A DNA stretch of 64,000 bases from Phialocephala subalpina (GCA_900073065.1 FJOG01000003.1:2541896-2605895), one strand, 5' to 3'; positions 1 to 12,674 are shown, counted from the first letter of the stretch. A program made the numbers and translations. The notes: generated by a model from the sequence alone, not told the origin.

Positions 1-488
1 GCAACTTTTGTCAGCGAAAATTAACCTGCTTTCCTTCGGTGTTTTCTACGATTTATATTTTGAACGTTCCGCTTGCCCCTTGTCTCAGTCGTGGGTCCTC
101 CGCATCCGCCGCTCCCCCGGTCGTCCGCGTCCTCGTTACCTCCTCATCTATCAATCTTCTTTGCGCAAGGCGGTCGGGCTTTCCTTATGCTAACAATTGC
201 TTCCCAGCTCAAATGTCATAACCAATATGAGCTCGTGATTTGATTAACTAAAATCAAAAACATTATATGCCATAAATGCTGAGACAATATGACATCCAGA
301 TATTTTGAGCTCAAACACCTGGAAGGAGCCGTCGAAATGCCTGTCTACCAATGAAAGCATTCTCTTTAGACCACAATTTCGGAACTTGGGATGCCCATTA
401 GGTGCTAGATCGAAGAATTAGAGAAATTCATGCATACGCTCAAGTCATTATGTGTTCCGAATGAAACTGCAAAACGCCACCAAGTCCA
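1..488. other. No gene recognised at left edge
   Basis: Two overlapping short frames near position 8-221 have no recognisable protein character. The rest is AT-rich and probably includes the 3' flank of the ankyrin gene that ends at 489. Confidence 0.5.
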
Positions 489-3400
489 TCATTCCACCTC
501 TTCCACTTCATAACCAAGCTGTTTCTTTGGTATCGGTTGTGGAAGCTTCCCCTGCTGAGCATAAGTATGAAGAGTCATCTGCCTCTCAATCCGCCTCTGT
601 ATCATCTGTTCCCCTTCCAATCGCAACTGCTTTTCTACATTTACTCGCGCATCCATGGCAGTCTGCTGCTGCAAAGCTAATGCCTTATTGTGCTCAAGCT
701 CCATCTTATTCTTTTCCTTCATAAATTGCTGTTTTAAATCTTGAATCTCCTTTTTGTGTTGATGGTCTACTTCGTGCTCCATTTGGGTAATCATCTGTCG
801 CTGTCCGGCATTTTCTCGTCCATGCCTTAGCTTCTGCAGACTTGCACGCTCTCGCCTCGCTTCCATGTCGCGCTCCTCTTCTCTCCGTTTATGGGCTGCT
901 ATTCTGTGTTCTGGTATGCCTATTGCTCCTGGAGGTTGATCTCCGCGCTCGGACCAGTATCTTGGTTTGCAGCGTCTTGCTTCGAATAGATCAACGATTT
1001 TTTGCCTTGCGGGAGTGTTAGGAAGTACAATCTCGGCGTATTTGATTGGAGAGTAGCAGAGACTAGTTGTCGGGTCGCTGTAGATATTGTACTCTGCATT
1101 GATGGACCTCCACTCTCTGGTCCGAAGCAAGGCCTTGACAATCTCAAGGGGCTCGGGGTTGTCAAGCGCATGATAGATGACAGACTTACCACCGACAATG
1201 TAGCTACAATTGCTGCAGCATTAAGCAAGAGGTTGATGATAGCGTCTAACCGTTCTCTATCAGATCTGGCGACAACCTTGGCCTTCAAGCATAGTTCTCC
1301 TAGCGCACTTCGGCCGAGGTGTTGCAAAGATGGGTATTCCGGGTCATGCCTGCATTTGAGAAGATGAGTAACAACGTCTGTATGCAAACCAGCACTGGCC
1401 TCCTGTATGCTTCCATCATCAAGCAATGCTCCTGCTTCTGTCAAAAAAGCTACGATTTCGAGATGGCCTTCTGCAGCTGCCTCATTCAACGGTGTTCTCT
1501 CCGATCTATCTCTGCAGACTGGATCTAGTCCGCGATTCATCAGTTCTTGAACTATGTCAAGATGACCAGATCTCGCGGCAGGATAAAGCAGTGAGCGCTC
1601 AGACAATGAAGTCATGAAAGCAATGTCAGCTAGAGACAGTCAATGAGCGTTCTACACCATTTGCCTTTATAAACTTACCTCCATATTCTAGCAATTTAAA
1701 GAAGAAAGATTTGTTCACGATGTCAGATTGTTGAAGTAGCCAGAAAAGCGGAGATACATCTTCCTCACCCACAGCGACATCCACAATACAAGAGCGTCTG
1801 TAATCATCACAAGTGTCATGATCCAACACTGTTGTCAAAACATTGACACTGGAAGGGAAGGAGTTTATGGAGAGGAAGATAGCATCTGTGCACTGACAAC
1901 CGTAACGGAAAGCGATGTGCAAGAACGCGACGCAATGTTCCTCTTCAGCTGCATGAGTGAAGATGGCAGGAATCACGCCTTTCAGATGAGATAGGCTCTC
2001 TGACTGCGATCTCATTTGCAGCGAAGATGCTTGCTTCAGCATCAGCTCGAATATCTCGACCTCATACCGCGGTATAGCCAACGCGATACAGTCGCAGTCG
2101 GAAGAAGAGGGGTCCGCACCAAACTTGAACAATAGCCTGATTGCTGCCAGGATTTCTTCTCTCTCCAAAGCTTGGAGATAAGCTCTCGCAGCTTCCACCA
2201 AAACTGCATCGATATCATGTAGAGTAACAGCATGGGAGCCGTACTTGAGCAGTTCCTCCATCAGTTTGGTACGTTCAGGAGTTGCGACAAGCACCATCTC
2301 TGCAGTCATATTCAAGAAACCTAGCCGGAGAGCTTTTCCATCAACGGCAGATGGCGCAAGAAGCTGTATAGCTTGAGCATCGAGTGCCTCGACCGCAGCA
2401 AGTATACTTTCACCTTCGTTGAATGATGCCTTGGCCCCATGGTCAAGCAGGAGTGTGAGTAGATCGTAGTGTTTGTCTAGGACAGCCGGCAAAGCGCCGC
2501 TCTAAGCGCATCTCTTGTCAATCCGGATTCAATCAAGGCTTGAACTGATTGGAACCTTGCTGCCCTTTTTGTTCCTGCCTCGCGAACCGCGAGAATCGAG
2601 CTCAAAGCTTGCTTCGGAACAGATGCACCGACCTTTCGGCCATGCAGGAGTCTTAGCAAGATAGTTGGTTCTTCTAGCAATGTTGCTGCCAGAATTGCCT
2701 TGCCTCCTTCCCATTCAAGAGATGCGCCGTAAGACAAAAGACGCTCGTAAAGATACTGTTTCGAGAACTGCTTCTTTACCAGACTCACAAGGAGTTCACT
2801 GATAGCTTCACTGTCCTTGCTTCGATCAGAACTTGAGAAGGCATGTTTGGGAAGCGCAGAGATTAAAGCCAGATCTGTGTCGAGAGAGGGTTTGAGTTCG
2901 TCCAAGTTTGCAATGATAGTCTGTATCGCAGTCTCCAGTACCTTTTTCTCGACGCCACTTTCAACTAGCATAGTCAAAGCTTGATGTCCGTGTCCATTGC
3001 TGTGTGCAATCGTTTGGTCCTGGGACAAGACGTTGTCTGTCCAAAGAAGGTCCATCAAGGCTTGGAAAATCGGGGTTATGGTAGATGGTCCGACTTCGGG
3101 TCCCAGCAGGATTTTCAAAAACTCCAAGTCCATTCGCAAAGCGGCTGTTTCGACAGCCTTTTCACAACGCATTGGCCCTCCGTTCTCAACGAGAAGAAGG
3201 ATCAGCTCGTGGTCTTTCGTTTCGACGGCACCCATCAAAGCTCTACCAAAGGACTCTGTACCAGGCTTGAATCGAAGCACCTCCTTTATGAAGCTGAATC
3301 TATGCAACATGGCGACATCAGCAGTAATGGAATCCAAAATTTTAGACGCGTTCTCGCTATTGATACTGCCTTGGAGCAGAATGTAAGCAATTTCGGGAGA

Positions 3401-4743
3401 TTCCTTCATCGCAATACGAACACATTCGGCATCTCTGTACTCTGGCGAAACTCCTTGCGCAATGAGGAGACTAACAAAATCTTCCATTTTCTGCTTCACC
3501 GCATGTAGTAGAATAATGCACAAAGATTCAAGTTGTTTTGAGATCCCAGCCGATAGGAACAGTTCCACGAATGTCTGCTGGCGTACAGATATTGGGTGCC
3601 ATGCCCGGTTCCAGCGCCCAATTCCAGGATCCTCGACAGGTACAAGCCGGCTACTTGAGAATTCGTAGAAAGGGCGATTGATGGATGTTCCGTTCAAGCG
3701 GCCCAGGACTGCGTTCAAGACTTGTTCCTGCAAGACCCACCAATGGCTCGACCAATTGTATTCCACAGCATAGTTCAAAATGATTGTGATTGTCATCTCG
3801 AGGTTGTCGGTAGCAACGGCCCAGATTAAGGCGTTTCCGCCGTCAATCAAAGGGTCGGTATCACATGCTATGAGCTTCCCAACCAAAGATGGCTCATCGT
3901 GCTTCATTGCAAGCCCGAGGACTTGAACTTTGAGAGCTTGCTCCTTGTCATATGGCAACCTGGACGAAGTAGGGTACGTGGAGCCATAGGGGCCAAGGGT
4001 CACGGCATACTGGTCAACGGCGATATGATTGACTTCTGACTCAATAATGGCGTTGAACACATTTAGGTCTTGTAAGTACTGCTGCAAATCCAGTAGTCGA
4101 AGGACTTGGAAAAGCTTTTCATGGTCCAAATATCCGATTCTCTGTGGTACATGCATCCGGCGTGCGTAGGAACGCTGAATCATCAAGACCCAGAGAATTC
4201 CAGCATTTTTCGTCGTTATCGCGGTTTCCACGCCACGGGCTATGAGATCCTCGGTGGGGAAGAGGCCTTTGCTTTCGGAACCATACTCTTCGACACTAGT
4301 TCTTTGAGAATTCTTCTTTGGGGTCCGACGGTGGTAGACTTCTGAAAAGAATCCCACATTGAGCAAACAATGTGTCATTTCATTTGTACCTTCACCTGAT
4401 ACGACCTTTTCAAAGCTGTGTGTAGTTCATAGTATGCGTATTTCCATTTCGTGGGATCCGCCAGCCTAGTAATTTTCTTGTCGGAGCGAAATGCACTTTT
4501 CCACCCCTTCCGCGCATCTTTGTACTGTTCGTTTGCAAGTCTTTGCTGAGCAAGGAAATGTATGACTTGGTGTTTTTCTTCTTCCGAAACATCATTCCAT
4601 CCGGGAATTTCGAGAGGTTGGTGAGGGTGATTACGACCACCGATACGCTTCGTAGGGCTTATTCCGACGAGTTGGCCTATCTCTTGGAGTGTACGAGCTC
4701 GCTTCAATGTAATGACAGGAGCAGCAGGATTTGATTCCGCCAT
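489..4743 (-). CDS. Large ankyrin-repeat protein with C-terminal coiled coil, frame-disrupted
   Basis: Large fungal ankyrin-type protein read right to left. The start is taken at ATG 4743 (MAESNPAAP); the frame further upstream only opens at a TTG. An N-terminal segment without known domain is followed by many degenerate ankyrin-like helices (for example ALDNPEPLEIVKALL, AAAEGHLEIVAFLTEAGA) and a charged coiled coil rich in Glu, Lys and Gln at about 500-800, with stop at 489. Two introns are visible: one from about 4405 to 4343, and 1679-1630, which has GTAAGT and CTCTAG ends. Even after splicing, the conserved reading frame must change by one base near 4300, 2490 and 1212, each at a short homopolymer. 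This is therefore either a pseudogene or a gene carrying assembly indels. Function is unknown; ankyrin proteins usually bind other proteins. Confidence 0.6.
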
Positions 4744-5360
4744 AGCTAATCGCAGTAACAGTTTCCTCAATCTCTCAGCCTTGCTGGGACTTTCTCGGTC
4801 TATTCGCTATAAGTAAGAACGATCGTTGGCTAAAATCGAGGCGCTTTACTGCACGTAGTAGTATTTAGGCGGATCCAAGCGCGTCTCAATTGCCCCTCAA
4901 AGTTGGGAGACACAACGCTCTGGAGTGTGGAAAAGCATACGCAACGAAGAGCAATCCATCGATTCACTATTGCTATGCGACATCTCTATATAACCTGCAA
5001 TCCTTCCATGCAGGCTGCTGTGCCATCGAAATCGTGATTGGCGAGTTTCTTACGTCCATGAAGCAACGCCTGACGATAGTAATGGCTTTCACTGTACCAC
5101 CCCAATCTCCAGCCTGTAGGCTGTCGGCAGAGCTGCCCCGCGAATGGAATTGGAACTGTGCACAGCACAACCCAACCCCGAAAATGTGCATGCCAAGCAA
5201 AGGTCGTACGCGGGGCATTGGGGCTTAACGAAGGGCGTACTTGCATCAGAGCCTCGTGCATGTCCATGCGAAGAAATTGAACTGCTCTGCATTCCCATCG
5301 TGGCATCTATTTTCAAAATCCATTTTCCCCTTCTAGCTCTGCATCGGTGTCGCGCTCAAG
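4744..5360. other. Intergenic, probable shared promoter region
   Basis: Lies between two divergently transcribed genes (ankyrin gene on -, orphan gene on +). Several overlapping short frames on both strands lack protein character. No RNA gene or repeat seen. Confidence 0.5.
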
Positions 5361-6106
5361 ATGCCGGTAATAGAAATACTTGCACTAGTGGCGGCTTGCG
5401 TCTCTGCTTTCAGAGACGGCCAAGACCTCTGGGCTACATACAAGAAGAAGCGCCGTGACCTCAGGTCAGGCCGCTCGGCCAACTTGGAGACAGCGCTTGT
5501 CGAGGCTCCAAAGCAGGTCACCAACCACTACTATACATGCTCCTCACAAGGAGGGCATGACTTCGTGAGAGGCGATGGTAAGAGACTGTATTGTGCAGAC
5601 TCTAGGGATAGTTCTGCTAAACACACGCAGAAATCGCAAATATGTCGCTCTCTCAATCGCTCGACAAATTCGGTCGCACAGTGCTTGAAACTATGAAATC
5701 GGCAGTGACGCAAAACAATTCGTTGAATCTTCAAAGTATGGCGGCAATGACGCATATGTTCAAGAAAGAGTCGATGTCCACGATGGATGAGCTTTATCAA
5801 AGGGTCCGACAAGCAGCACCGGTTCCTCGAGCTTTCAAACCTCCAGATGGACTGCCATTGATACCTCCATTGGTGACTTCAAACAGCGCTGCCACCCTCC
5901 TCGCCGCATTCAACACACTTGCACTTGCCCACAAGCCATCCGAATATAGTGTGGAAGGCGACATAATAGGAGAGTCCATCGTCCTCAAACCCATTATCGA
6001 CCTCGATATCGCGGTACAAAATTCGAAGCTGAGAAGTGCATCGCTCGTTCAACGGCATCTCGAGGTCCTTGGTCTTCTCCCGTGGCAGACTGACGGATTT
6101 TCGTGA
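5361..6106 (+). CDS. Orphan two-exon protein, function unknown
   Basis: I do not recognise the family. ATG 5361 opens with a hydrophobic stretch (MPVIEILALVAACVSAF) followed by a basic segment (YKKKRRDLRSGR). An intron at 5578-5630 has GTAAGA donor, a TGCTAAAC branch site and CGCAG acceptor; the phase closes exactly, and exon 2 continues to the stop at 6106. The product is about 230 residues. Exon 2 is proline-rich in the middle (AFKPPDGLPLIPPLV). Small N-terminal modules of this style occur in front of fungal immune-type multidomain proteins, but no such partner domain follows here, so that link is speculation. No clear transmembrane span beyond the N-terminal stretch. Confidence 0.6.
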
Positions 6107-7438
6107 TGACTTCGCGGTCGAGGTAAAGCCTAAGGGGGTTTCGCCGTGTACTGGTACCCAGATCCTCACAAAACCACCGCGACCTTATATCCAAAGCACA
6201 CATTGACATCGACCACGTTATGGATCCAGAGTATGGGCTCGTGGAAACACTGCAGTATAGGATTCGATAGAACATAGATATCGTCTTTTTCTCTGTTGAC
6301 TGTTGAGTGAGAGATAAAGTGAGAACCTTCAAGGAGACGTGGGAGCTCGGGCACGGGCCACATCAAAAGCAACACCACCTAATTTGGACAACAGGTTAAT
6401 TTCCCCACCAACTCAGTCGTCAGAACCTTAGCATCACGTCAAACTAATCCTACGAACCACCATTTGATTGCGCAAACATCGGTCGAGAGAGAGACCAAGC
6501 CCGTGTGTACGACCAGGTTCAAGCTGAAGAAGGCTGGTTGGAACGTGAGTGGTATCTAGTATAAGGCACGGCTCAGCACTAACGTGTTTAGCAGATGCTG
6601 CGCAAACTCCGCCTTTGCTTGGGGAACGAGGGGAGCAATCCTCTGGGGGGCTACGATGTCTTTTTGAGTTTCACAATCATACGAATTTTCATCACTTCAA
6701 TATCCCGGCCGGCGAGAGACAACCGGCCGGTCTGTCGCGATGTTTGCATTGTGCCGTCCGTCATCAAGATGACCCTTTGACCAGCGTCAGAGTTGCCAAG
6801 TGTCAGATTCTGTGCGAGAAACACACCACGAATGGAACAGAAATCTTGAAAAACCAACTCTCTGTATCTCATCGTCCCGTCAAAAAACCTCGTACTCGTC
6901 ACTGTGCGTTGTCTGGGCTTTCCAAAGGCCTGGTTACCAGCCATTCACGGTCAAAACCTAGCCGTGATGCCTTGCGGCGTCGTGATATTATTAGCGAAGC
7001 AGATTTCCATCTGCAAGGCTGCGCAGCCTCTTGTGCTGACAACGAGTGTACCAATGAGCGTTGGTGTCCATGTTACAAACCTGAAGACTCGCGAAGAATT
7101 CTGGTTACATCAGCAATTGCTGATGCTCGATTGGCTGATTCGTGTGATGTCGTCGCAGCGCACCACCGATGACCGACAGGGTACGCGCATACCACGCAGA
7201 AAGTTGTCTCCGACATTAGGAGACAGGTCAACACTGCCTCAGGTGCCCGGTGTATAAGTAAATTTCGATTCTGCTCCATGGTCCAGATGACATTCCAATT
7301 CATTCCAGCTTCAGATTCTCAAATACTTCTTCTCGATTTCCATTCATACTCAAGACTCCGAGTTTTTTTCCTCCACCAAAAGTCTCGCTTAGGCCCCCTG
7401 AAAAAAGGAGACATTCACTACTTATCGAGCCTCACAAC
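6107..7438. other. Intergenic, promoter side of RTA1-like gene
   Basis: A 207-residue open frame (6549-7172, +) opens with a non-ATG codon, shares space with frames of similar length on the other strand and has irregular composition, so it is not called. The last 200 bases before 7439 are pyrimidine-rich, like a fungal core promoter and 5' UTR. Confidence 0.45.
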
Positions 7439-8542
7439 ATGTCTAACTCGACAAACTTAACCCATTCGACTGGTCATGGCACTGGCTGGGGAAATGCGAC
7501 TCTTCTTGCCAACCCGGAGCTATGCACACTGGAAACATGCGATCTTTCTATGGCATCCTTCCTCTACCTACCCACCGTTCCCGGCAATGCCATATACGCC
7601 GCGATCTTCGGCATCTACGTTATCGCACAGTTATATCTCGGGATTAGACACAGAGTATGGGGTTATATGAGTGCAATGGTTCTTGGAATGATTGCAGAGA
7701 TCATTGGATATGTTGGCCGAGTCATGCTTCACAACTCTCCTTTCAACAACAACGATTTCCTCACATACCTCATTTGCTTGACGATCGCTCCTGCTTTGCT
7801 CAGCGCTTCGGTAAGTCTTCTGAACATTACCAGTGAAGATTCAATCTAATAATTTACCCAATAGATCTACCTCTGCCTCTCGCGAATCGTCATCGTCTAC
7901 GGCGAAAACCTATCCCGCTTCAAGCCCCGCACATACACTCTTTTCTTCTGCACATGCGACTTGATCTGTCTCGTCCTCCAAGGCATGGGCGGTGGTATTG
8001 CCTCAACAGCCAGCACAGTCAGCGGATCAAATACTGGCAAGAACATCATGTTAGCTGGTCTCATCTTCCAGCTCATCTCTTTGAGTCTGTTTGCAGTAGC
8101 ATGCACCGACTTCTTCCTCCGAGTCCGAAAGCAGAGAGGGATGTGGAACCCAAGATACCTCAACATTGTCAACTCCAAGCTTTTCAAAGCTTTCCTCTTC
8201 GGTCTCGCAACAGCCACGATCACGATCTTCGTTCGATCCGTTTACCGATGCGCTGAGTTGTCTGGGGGCTTCAACAGCACTCTTTTCACTTCTGATGAGG
8301 CATTGTTCATGATTCTCGAGGGTCTGATGATTGTCATTGCTTGCTCTTGCTTGACTATCCTCCACCCAGCTATCGCATTCCAAGGTGTTTGGCACGAGGC
8401 AAATTTCACTTTCCGCACCAAGAAGGGCGATGTGAAGACAATGTACTCGACAGATGAGGAGAACCAGTCTAGTGATGTGCAATTGGATGGTGTTGAGATG
8501 ACTGGGAATCAGGTGTTTGATGGACAAGGACAACGGAAGTAA
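7439..8542 (+). CDS. RTA1-family seven-helix membrane protein
   Basis: A 349-residue integral membrane protein of the RTA1/RSB1 family, whose yeast members act in sphingoid base export and resistance to amphipathic compounds at the plasma membrane. Exon 1 (7439-7810) and exon 2 (7865-8542) are joined across a 54-nt intron with GTAAGT donor and ATAG acceptor, phase 0. The N-terminus is Asn-rich with possible glycosylation sites (NST, NLT, NAT) and is followed by seven hydrophobic spans. Family-like features are the early PTVPGNAIYAAIF helix, the LICLVLQGMGGG segment and the ILEGLMIVIAC helix. The tail is polar and cytoplasmic-looking. Substrate cannot be told from sequence. Confidence 0.9.
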
Positions 8543-9286
8543 GCGGATGAGATGAGAATTTGACAAAGTTCTTGGAGATACACGAATTTCTTTGCTATAT
8601 ACCCAATTTGTTTAACCTTTTAGCTTCTGCTTTACTGCGTGGTGTTTTTATGCAGCGGCCATGAAGTGGGGTGGGCTCATATGTTCACAGAAACCAGGGC
8701 CATCGGGATGAGGGTATAGACGGAAACGGATCGGAGTGTATATTACACAAATGGCATGGGAACGGAAGCGAAGACCACACATACTAGACTGGGGAAATCA
8801 CGATGGGATGTTTCAACATTAGAAAGCGACACAGCTAGATTGTACAAGACGAAGGGACAAAATCATACATCAAAACTCTTGTTTACAATATTCCTTTCCT
8901 ATGTCTCAGTATTCCTTTAACATAGAATTTTCAGTCAGAAGTTCGTAATTCTCAATAACTCTCGTTGTCAAAAGTTCTGCGATCTCGCGATGTCCCCGGA
9001 ATTCTAAAATCATTGCGTTTCACGAGCAAGTATCCCTATTCCTTGTTGTTTCTTCTCTATATCGTCTTTCAATCTCGGATGTTCCTGTAAAGCTCAATCG
9101 AAAGCATTCATCGTGAACTTTAGTATATCTTCAACTCCTGGTTGTGTCACGCGTCGAGGTTGACCCTGTTGGCCGTTATTTCCAACAACAATTAGCGTCG
9201 TCAATTAGCACATCCGCTAACCGAGATTACACTGTTGACCTTATCTTCATTATTCACACTTACAACCATCAACAGCATACAACAAG
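8543..9286. other. Intergenic, UTRs only
   Basis: Contains the 3' flank of the RTA1-like gene and the pyrimidine-rich leader of the next gene on the same strand. No convincing frame or RNA gene. Confidence 0.5.
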
Positions 9287-9991
9287 ATGGCCAACATTAA
9301 CCCCAATCCAAGTTCCACCTCCATCCAATTCATCCTCAACGGAAACGCCTTCCTCTACGGGTCTACCGGCTTCAAAATGCTCGGTTATCTCTATGATTCC
9401 AATCCTGGTTACTTGATTAATCGTTCAATTGGATATTTCAAAGCGCAACTAGCATTTCGCGGTTACTCGAATCGGGGACATAACATCGAAGCTCTGAAAG
9501 TGCGACTTCGAGGTGCGGGAAACGCAATGGACGAGCGAGTGATGAGTCTTGGTGAAGACATGAAAAGGCAATGGGAAGATGGTGCGGAACAGGCTGCAAG
9601 AGGAAACCAAAGAGAAGCAGTGCCAAATTTGGAATTGGCGAAAAATGATCCTGTTCAGTTCCTCCGAACTTGGTTCTTCCACGAGAACGAAAGTCCAGAT
9701 CACAACGCTCAAGTCGTGATATTCCCCGAACAGTACCGCGCTGGAAGTATGAATTGGATGAAAGCAAGTCAACAAATTATTGGTGGTTACCCTCAGCTAA
9801 TGAGCATGCCTGTGCACGATCAAGGCGAGATGCTAGAAATCGTGGGCTGGCGTGTGGATGTGGAAGCTGCGAGCGAGGAGATCGATGCACGGCAGTGGCA
9901 TAAGAATGAAGATGTAGGTGCTATGTTTCGGGAGAGGATTGCCTTTCAAGCACAAAACCCAGAGCTCCGACGAGAGCCGCGTAGAACATAG
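9287..9991 (+). CDS. Intronless orphan protein with SAP-like motif
   Basis: A single exon of 234 codons from ATG 9287 to the stop at 9989-9991. I do not recognise the family. Residues about 50-78 (from YFKAQLAFRGYSNRGHN through ALKVRLRG) resemble a SAP helix-turn-helix motif: two amphipathic helices split by a Gly-containing turn, used by other proteins to bind DNA. This is a weak, eye-level match. The rest is hydrophilic and acidic-basic mixed, without signal peptide or transmembrane span. A predicted nuclear role would rest only on the SAP-like segment. Confidence 0.7.
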   Translation: MANINPNPSSTSIQFILNGNAFLYGSTGFKMLGYLYDSNPGYLINRSIGYFKAQLAFRGYSNRGHNIEALKVRLRGAGNAMDERVMSLGEDMKRQWEDGAEQAARGNQREAVPNLELAKNDPVQFLRTWFFHENESPDHNAQVVIFPEQYRAGSMNWMKASQQIIGGYPQLMSMPVHDQGEMLEIVGWRVDVEAASEEIDARQWHKNEDVGAMFRERIAFQAQNPELRREPRRT

Positions 9992-10551
9992 TCGATAATA
10001 GAATATAAGGTTCAAGTATCTAAGCTATGGTTATTAAATCTAGTTATCACTGAGAATAGTGCACAGGTTCAAGTTAAAGATCATATTTTAAGGGAATATA
10101 TCGCTAAATGGGATATTTTGTATCGACACACACAAACATATGTCGCTAAGTAAACACATGGAATTTAGACACCTCTCAACATTGAGCATGAGAATCAAAC
10201 CTGAAGTTAGATGCGATGCGACTCGAGTTGAGAACTAGATTCGAACTTGGATGTGGCGAGAGGAGAGGGAAAGAGAAGAAAGGAAGAAGTGGGCGAAGTG
10301 AATCCGAGGCTGGGGGGCTTATAGTCACGCTAGTGGACAGGAGGAAGGAGGCTTCTTCTCAAAGCGTCCAGCAAGTGTGCCCGACGGGACTCGCTCCTCT
10401 CCTTCCGCGCGAATGCAATTTGTCTGCCGAGTGATTGTATCTCTCCCAACAGCTGCGTCGAGGTCTCGTGCAGCGTTTCTAAATTTTGCACAGGTCTGTT
10501 TCAAGAATGGGTTTCTGTAGTATCACTTCTCTTTAGTGCGATCTTATTTCC
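9992..10551. other. Intergenic, nothing recognised
   Basis: A 72-residue frame at 10216-10434 (+) is low complexity (Gly/Lys/Arg/Ser) and not convincing. No repeats or RNA gene seen. Confidence 0.45.
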
Positions 10552-12060
10552 TCAAATCGAGAAAGACATGCGTCTGATGTTCGCACAAGCGTTGGACATC
10601 ATGACAGAAGTTCGGTCATAATTCAGAAAAACCATCAATGCAAGGTACAAGGAGGTATACGCATAGGACTTGATGTTGTATCCTAGATTTCTGGTTCTCG
10701 CAGTACAGTTCCAAAGAACGTCGAGCGCGAAGTAAGAGGACGCCTCTCTATAGCCGACTGTTTGGATCTGCGGTGATATAGATCTGTATAGCATATCGAT
10801 TTCTTTGTCCGCGAGATAACTGAGTTTGTGGTTCCTGGAGAAGATGTCAAATCCTCGCCAATAAATCCCATCCTTGAATGCTATGACTTGGCTTCTTCCG
10901 CTCTTCAATCCTAGTGAGCTCAGATATAAGGCACTCCATTAGGAGACCCGAGGAACCTAACCCACTGAATGTCGTTTTGAGAGCATCCAAACATGTTGTC
11001 GAACTTTAAGACACAGGACCTTGATATTCCTGCAGCGATCCGGTAATACCTAGCATCCGGGCTGATAGCGATGCTGAAATTACCTCTCTCCAGCACGTAA
11101 TCTGGAACTGCAGATGGTGGTTCTACTCCAACGGTATCGAGATGTATCTTCCAGGTTTTTGAATTTGCCTGTCCATCTGGGACCAGTTGATACGAGCGAC
11201 TTGGACTTGCCTCCACCAATGTCGTAGGGGAGGATTATTGTCTCAGGGGTGCTCCATCCTCGCTCGACATATTTCTTCACGTGGGCGAGATCTACTGGCT
11301 CCATACTTCGCTGGAGTGGGTACGTTTCTCTTGGCTCAAGAAATGCGTGGTCCGGGAACAGCGAGTATGCTGCGTTCCACTAAGCTTTGAAGTCAGCAAT
11401 GTTCCTCTCATACCCTCTAGTTTTGTACGAGTAAAGTTCTTACAGTCATGATATTGACAACGGCAGTATTGTAGAAGCCGGGTCAGGATGGCTCGGTAAA
11501 CCGTGGTCATAACCTGTACTTTCCTAACCGCACCATTATCCTCCTTGTGTAAAGGTGATCACCTGGAATAATCAGTCGACTCCTAGTTAAGGAGTTTAGA
11601 ATGATTTGCCTTCAAAATATCACCGACAGGGTACTGAGGGTTATCCGCATTCTTCTCAGCCTCCAAAACGTACCCCTCCCTCCGCATCAAGTATCCACAA
11701 AACCCTGCCGTTCTAGGTTCATCTTAGAGGTAGATATCTGGATCCGACTCTTCCCACAAAACATCGTCTAAAAACTGCGCAACAAAACTCCCTGAGATCA
11801 ACGCATTATGCTTTCCAAGCATCGATCGAAACTTGAGAGGGTGTTTGACAAATCGAGTCAATCGACGATTAACGTTCCATCTCCTCCTAGCATGAGTTTT
11901 GAAGTGAGATGCAAATGTCTTGGAGACTTTTCTGAGGGTAAGGAGACCTCCGATGTCTAGGCTTGAGGTGAGGGTATCGAAGATAGGGCAGTTGGAGAAG
12001 ATTTCGAGGAGATTCTTACCGCCATTGTGACTGGGGATTGAGGATATGTTGTTGGATGGA
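10552..12060 (-). pseudogene. Decayed F-box-like/nucleotidyltransferase-fold gene, copy 1
   Basis: Reading the minus strand from about 12030 gives an F-box-like helix region (NLLEIFSNCPIFDTL, GGLLTLRKVSKTFASHF), then RRRWNVNRRLTRFVKHPLKFRSM and a nucleotidyltransferase-fold signature: ISGSFVAQF followed by ESDPDIYL. An in-frame TAA follows directly after that motif, near 11728. Further pieces in shifted frames match the second copy at 49.1-50.1 kb: GFYNTAVVNIMT, WNAAYSLFPDHAFLEP, ERGWSTPE and TWKIHLDTVGVEPP. Between these lie several stops, so the gene is dead as it stands. The 3' frame at 10552-10908 may be its C-terminus. The start is unclear. The family function is unknown; an F-box would link to SCF ubiquitin ligase. 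Confidence 0.7.
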
Positions 12061-12674
12061 CTCGAAACAGTTTCCGAGCTGGAGGAGAGGGGCAGCCATT
12101 CTGGTGAGGCCTTTGAAGGCGGTGGTGTGGTTGGCCCGGTAAGAGCTCTTGAATGGAACGAGGCTTTCAGCGACCCAGGCTATACCAATCAATAGCTTCT
12201 TTTGCAATAGAGAGACAGCAAAGGATAAAATTACGGAAGTGATTGAGAAACACTTGATCTGTTCTGAGTCTTTTCCGTTCGAGATAATGTAGAAACGCGA
12301 GACGCGTCGTTATCAAGCGGGGTGTGGCAGATCAGCGGTGTAGAGACGTCATGAAGCGAGTGGTCGCTAGATGGCCCCTAACCCGCTAAAATTTAGGGGT
12401 AAAATGCCCCTATCAAGCACGTGAAAGATCTGGCTTTGAAGATACTTGAGAAACATGAGCAAGTAAAGACTAAAAACATGCGAAACATAAATAAAGGTCC
12501 ATTCAATGCAAGTACACATGAGCACACCTGAAAAATAACTCGAAACAAGTACACACTACATTATACACTACATCAATTCGACAACTAAACACAACTTGAG
12601 ATCAAAATCGTATAATATCCCACCCTACATCCTTTCCATCTCATCCCATTCCCCATCCTATTGTCATCACAAGT
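12061..12674. other. Intergenic
   Basis: Carries possible 5' remnants of the pseudogene to the left and the 3' flank of the CHRD gene to the right. One short frame (12016-12207, -) overlaps the pseudogene in a different frame and is not called. Confidence 0.45.

Noticed and set aside
2477..4378. A separate gene starting at ATG 4378, overlapping the upstream frame by four bases
   Set aside because: Operon-like ATGA overlaps are not expected in fungal nuclear genes, and a splice plus one-base change joins the text better (KRSLPPSDPKEEFSK then SVEEYGSE).
6549..7172. 207-codon open frame on the + strand
   Set aside because: Opens with a non-ATG codon, has irregular composition, is overlapped by antisense frames of similar quality, and shows no domain or splice logic.
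7801..7864. Premature end of the RTA1-like protein at codon 136
   Set aside because: The stop lies in a normal 54-nt intron (GTAAGT to ATAG); exons join in phase.
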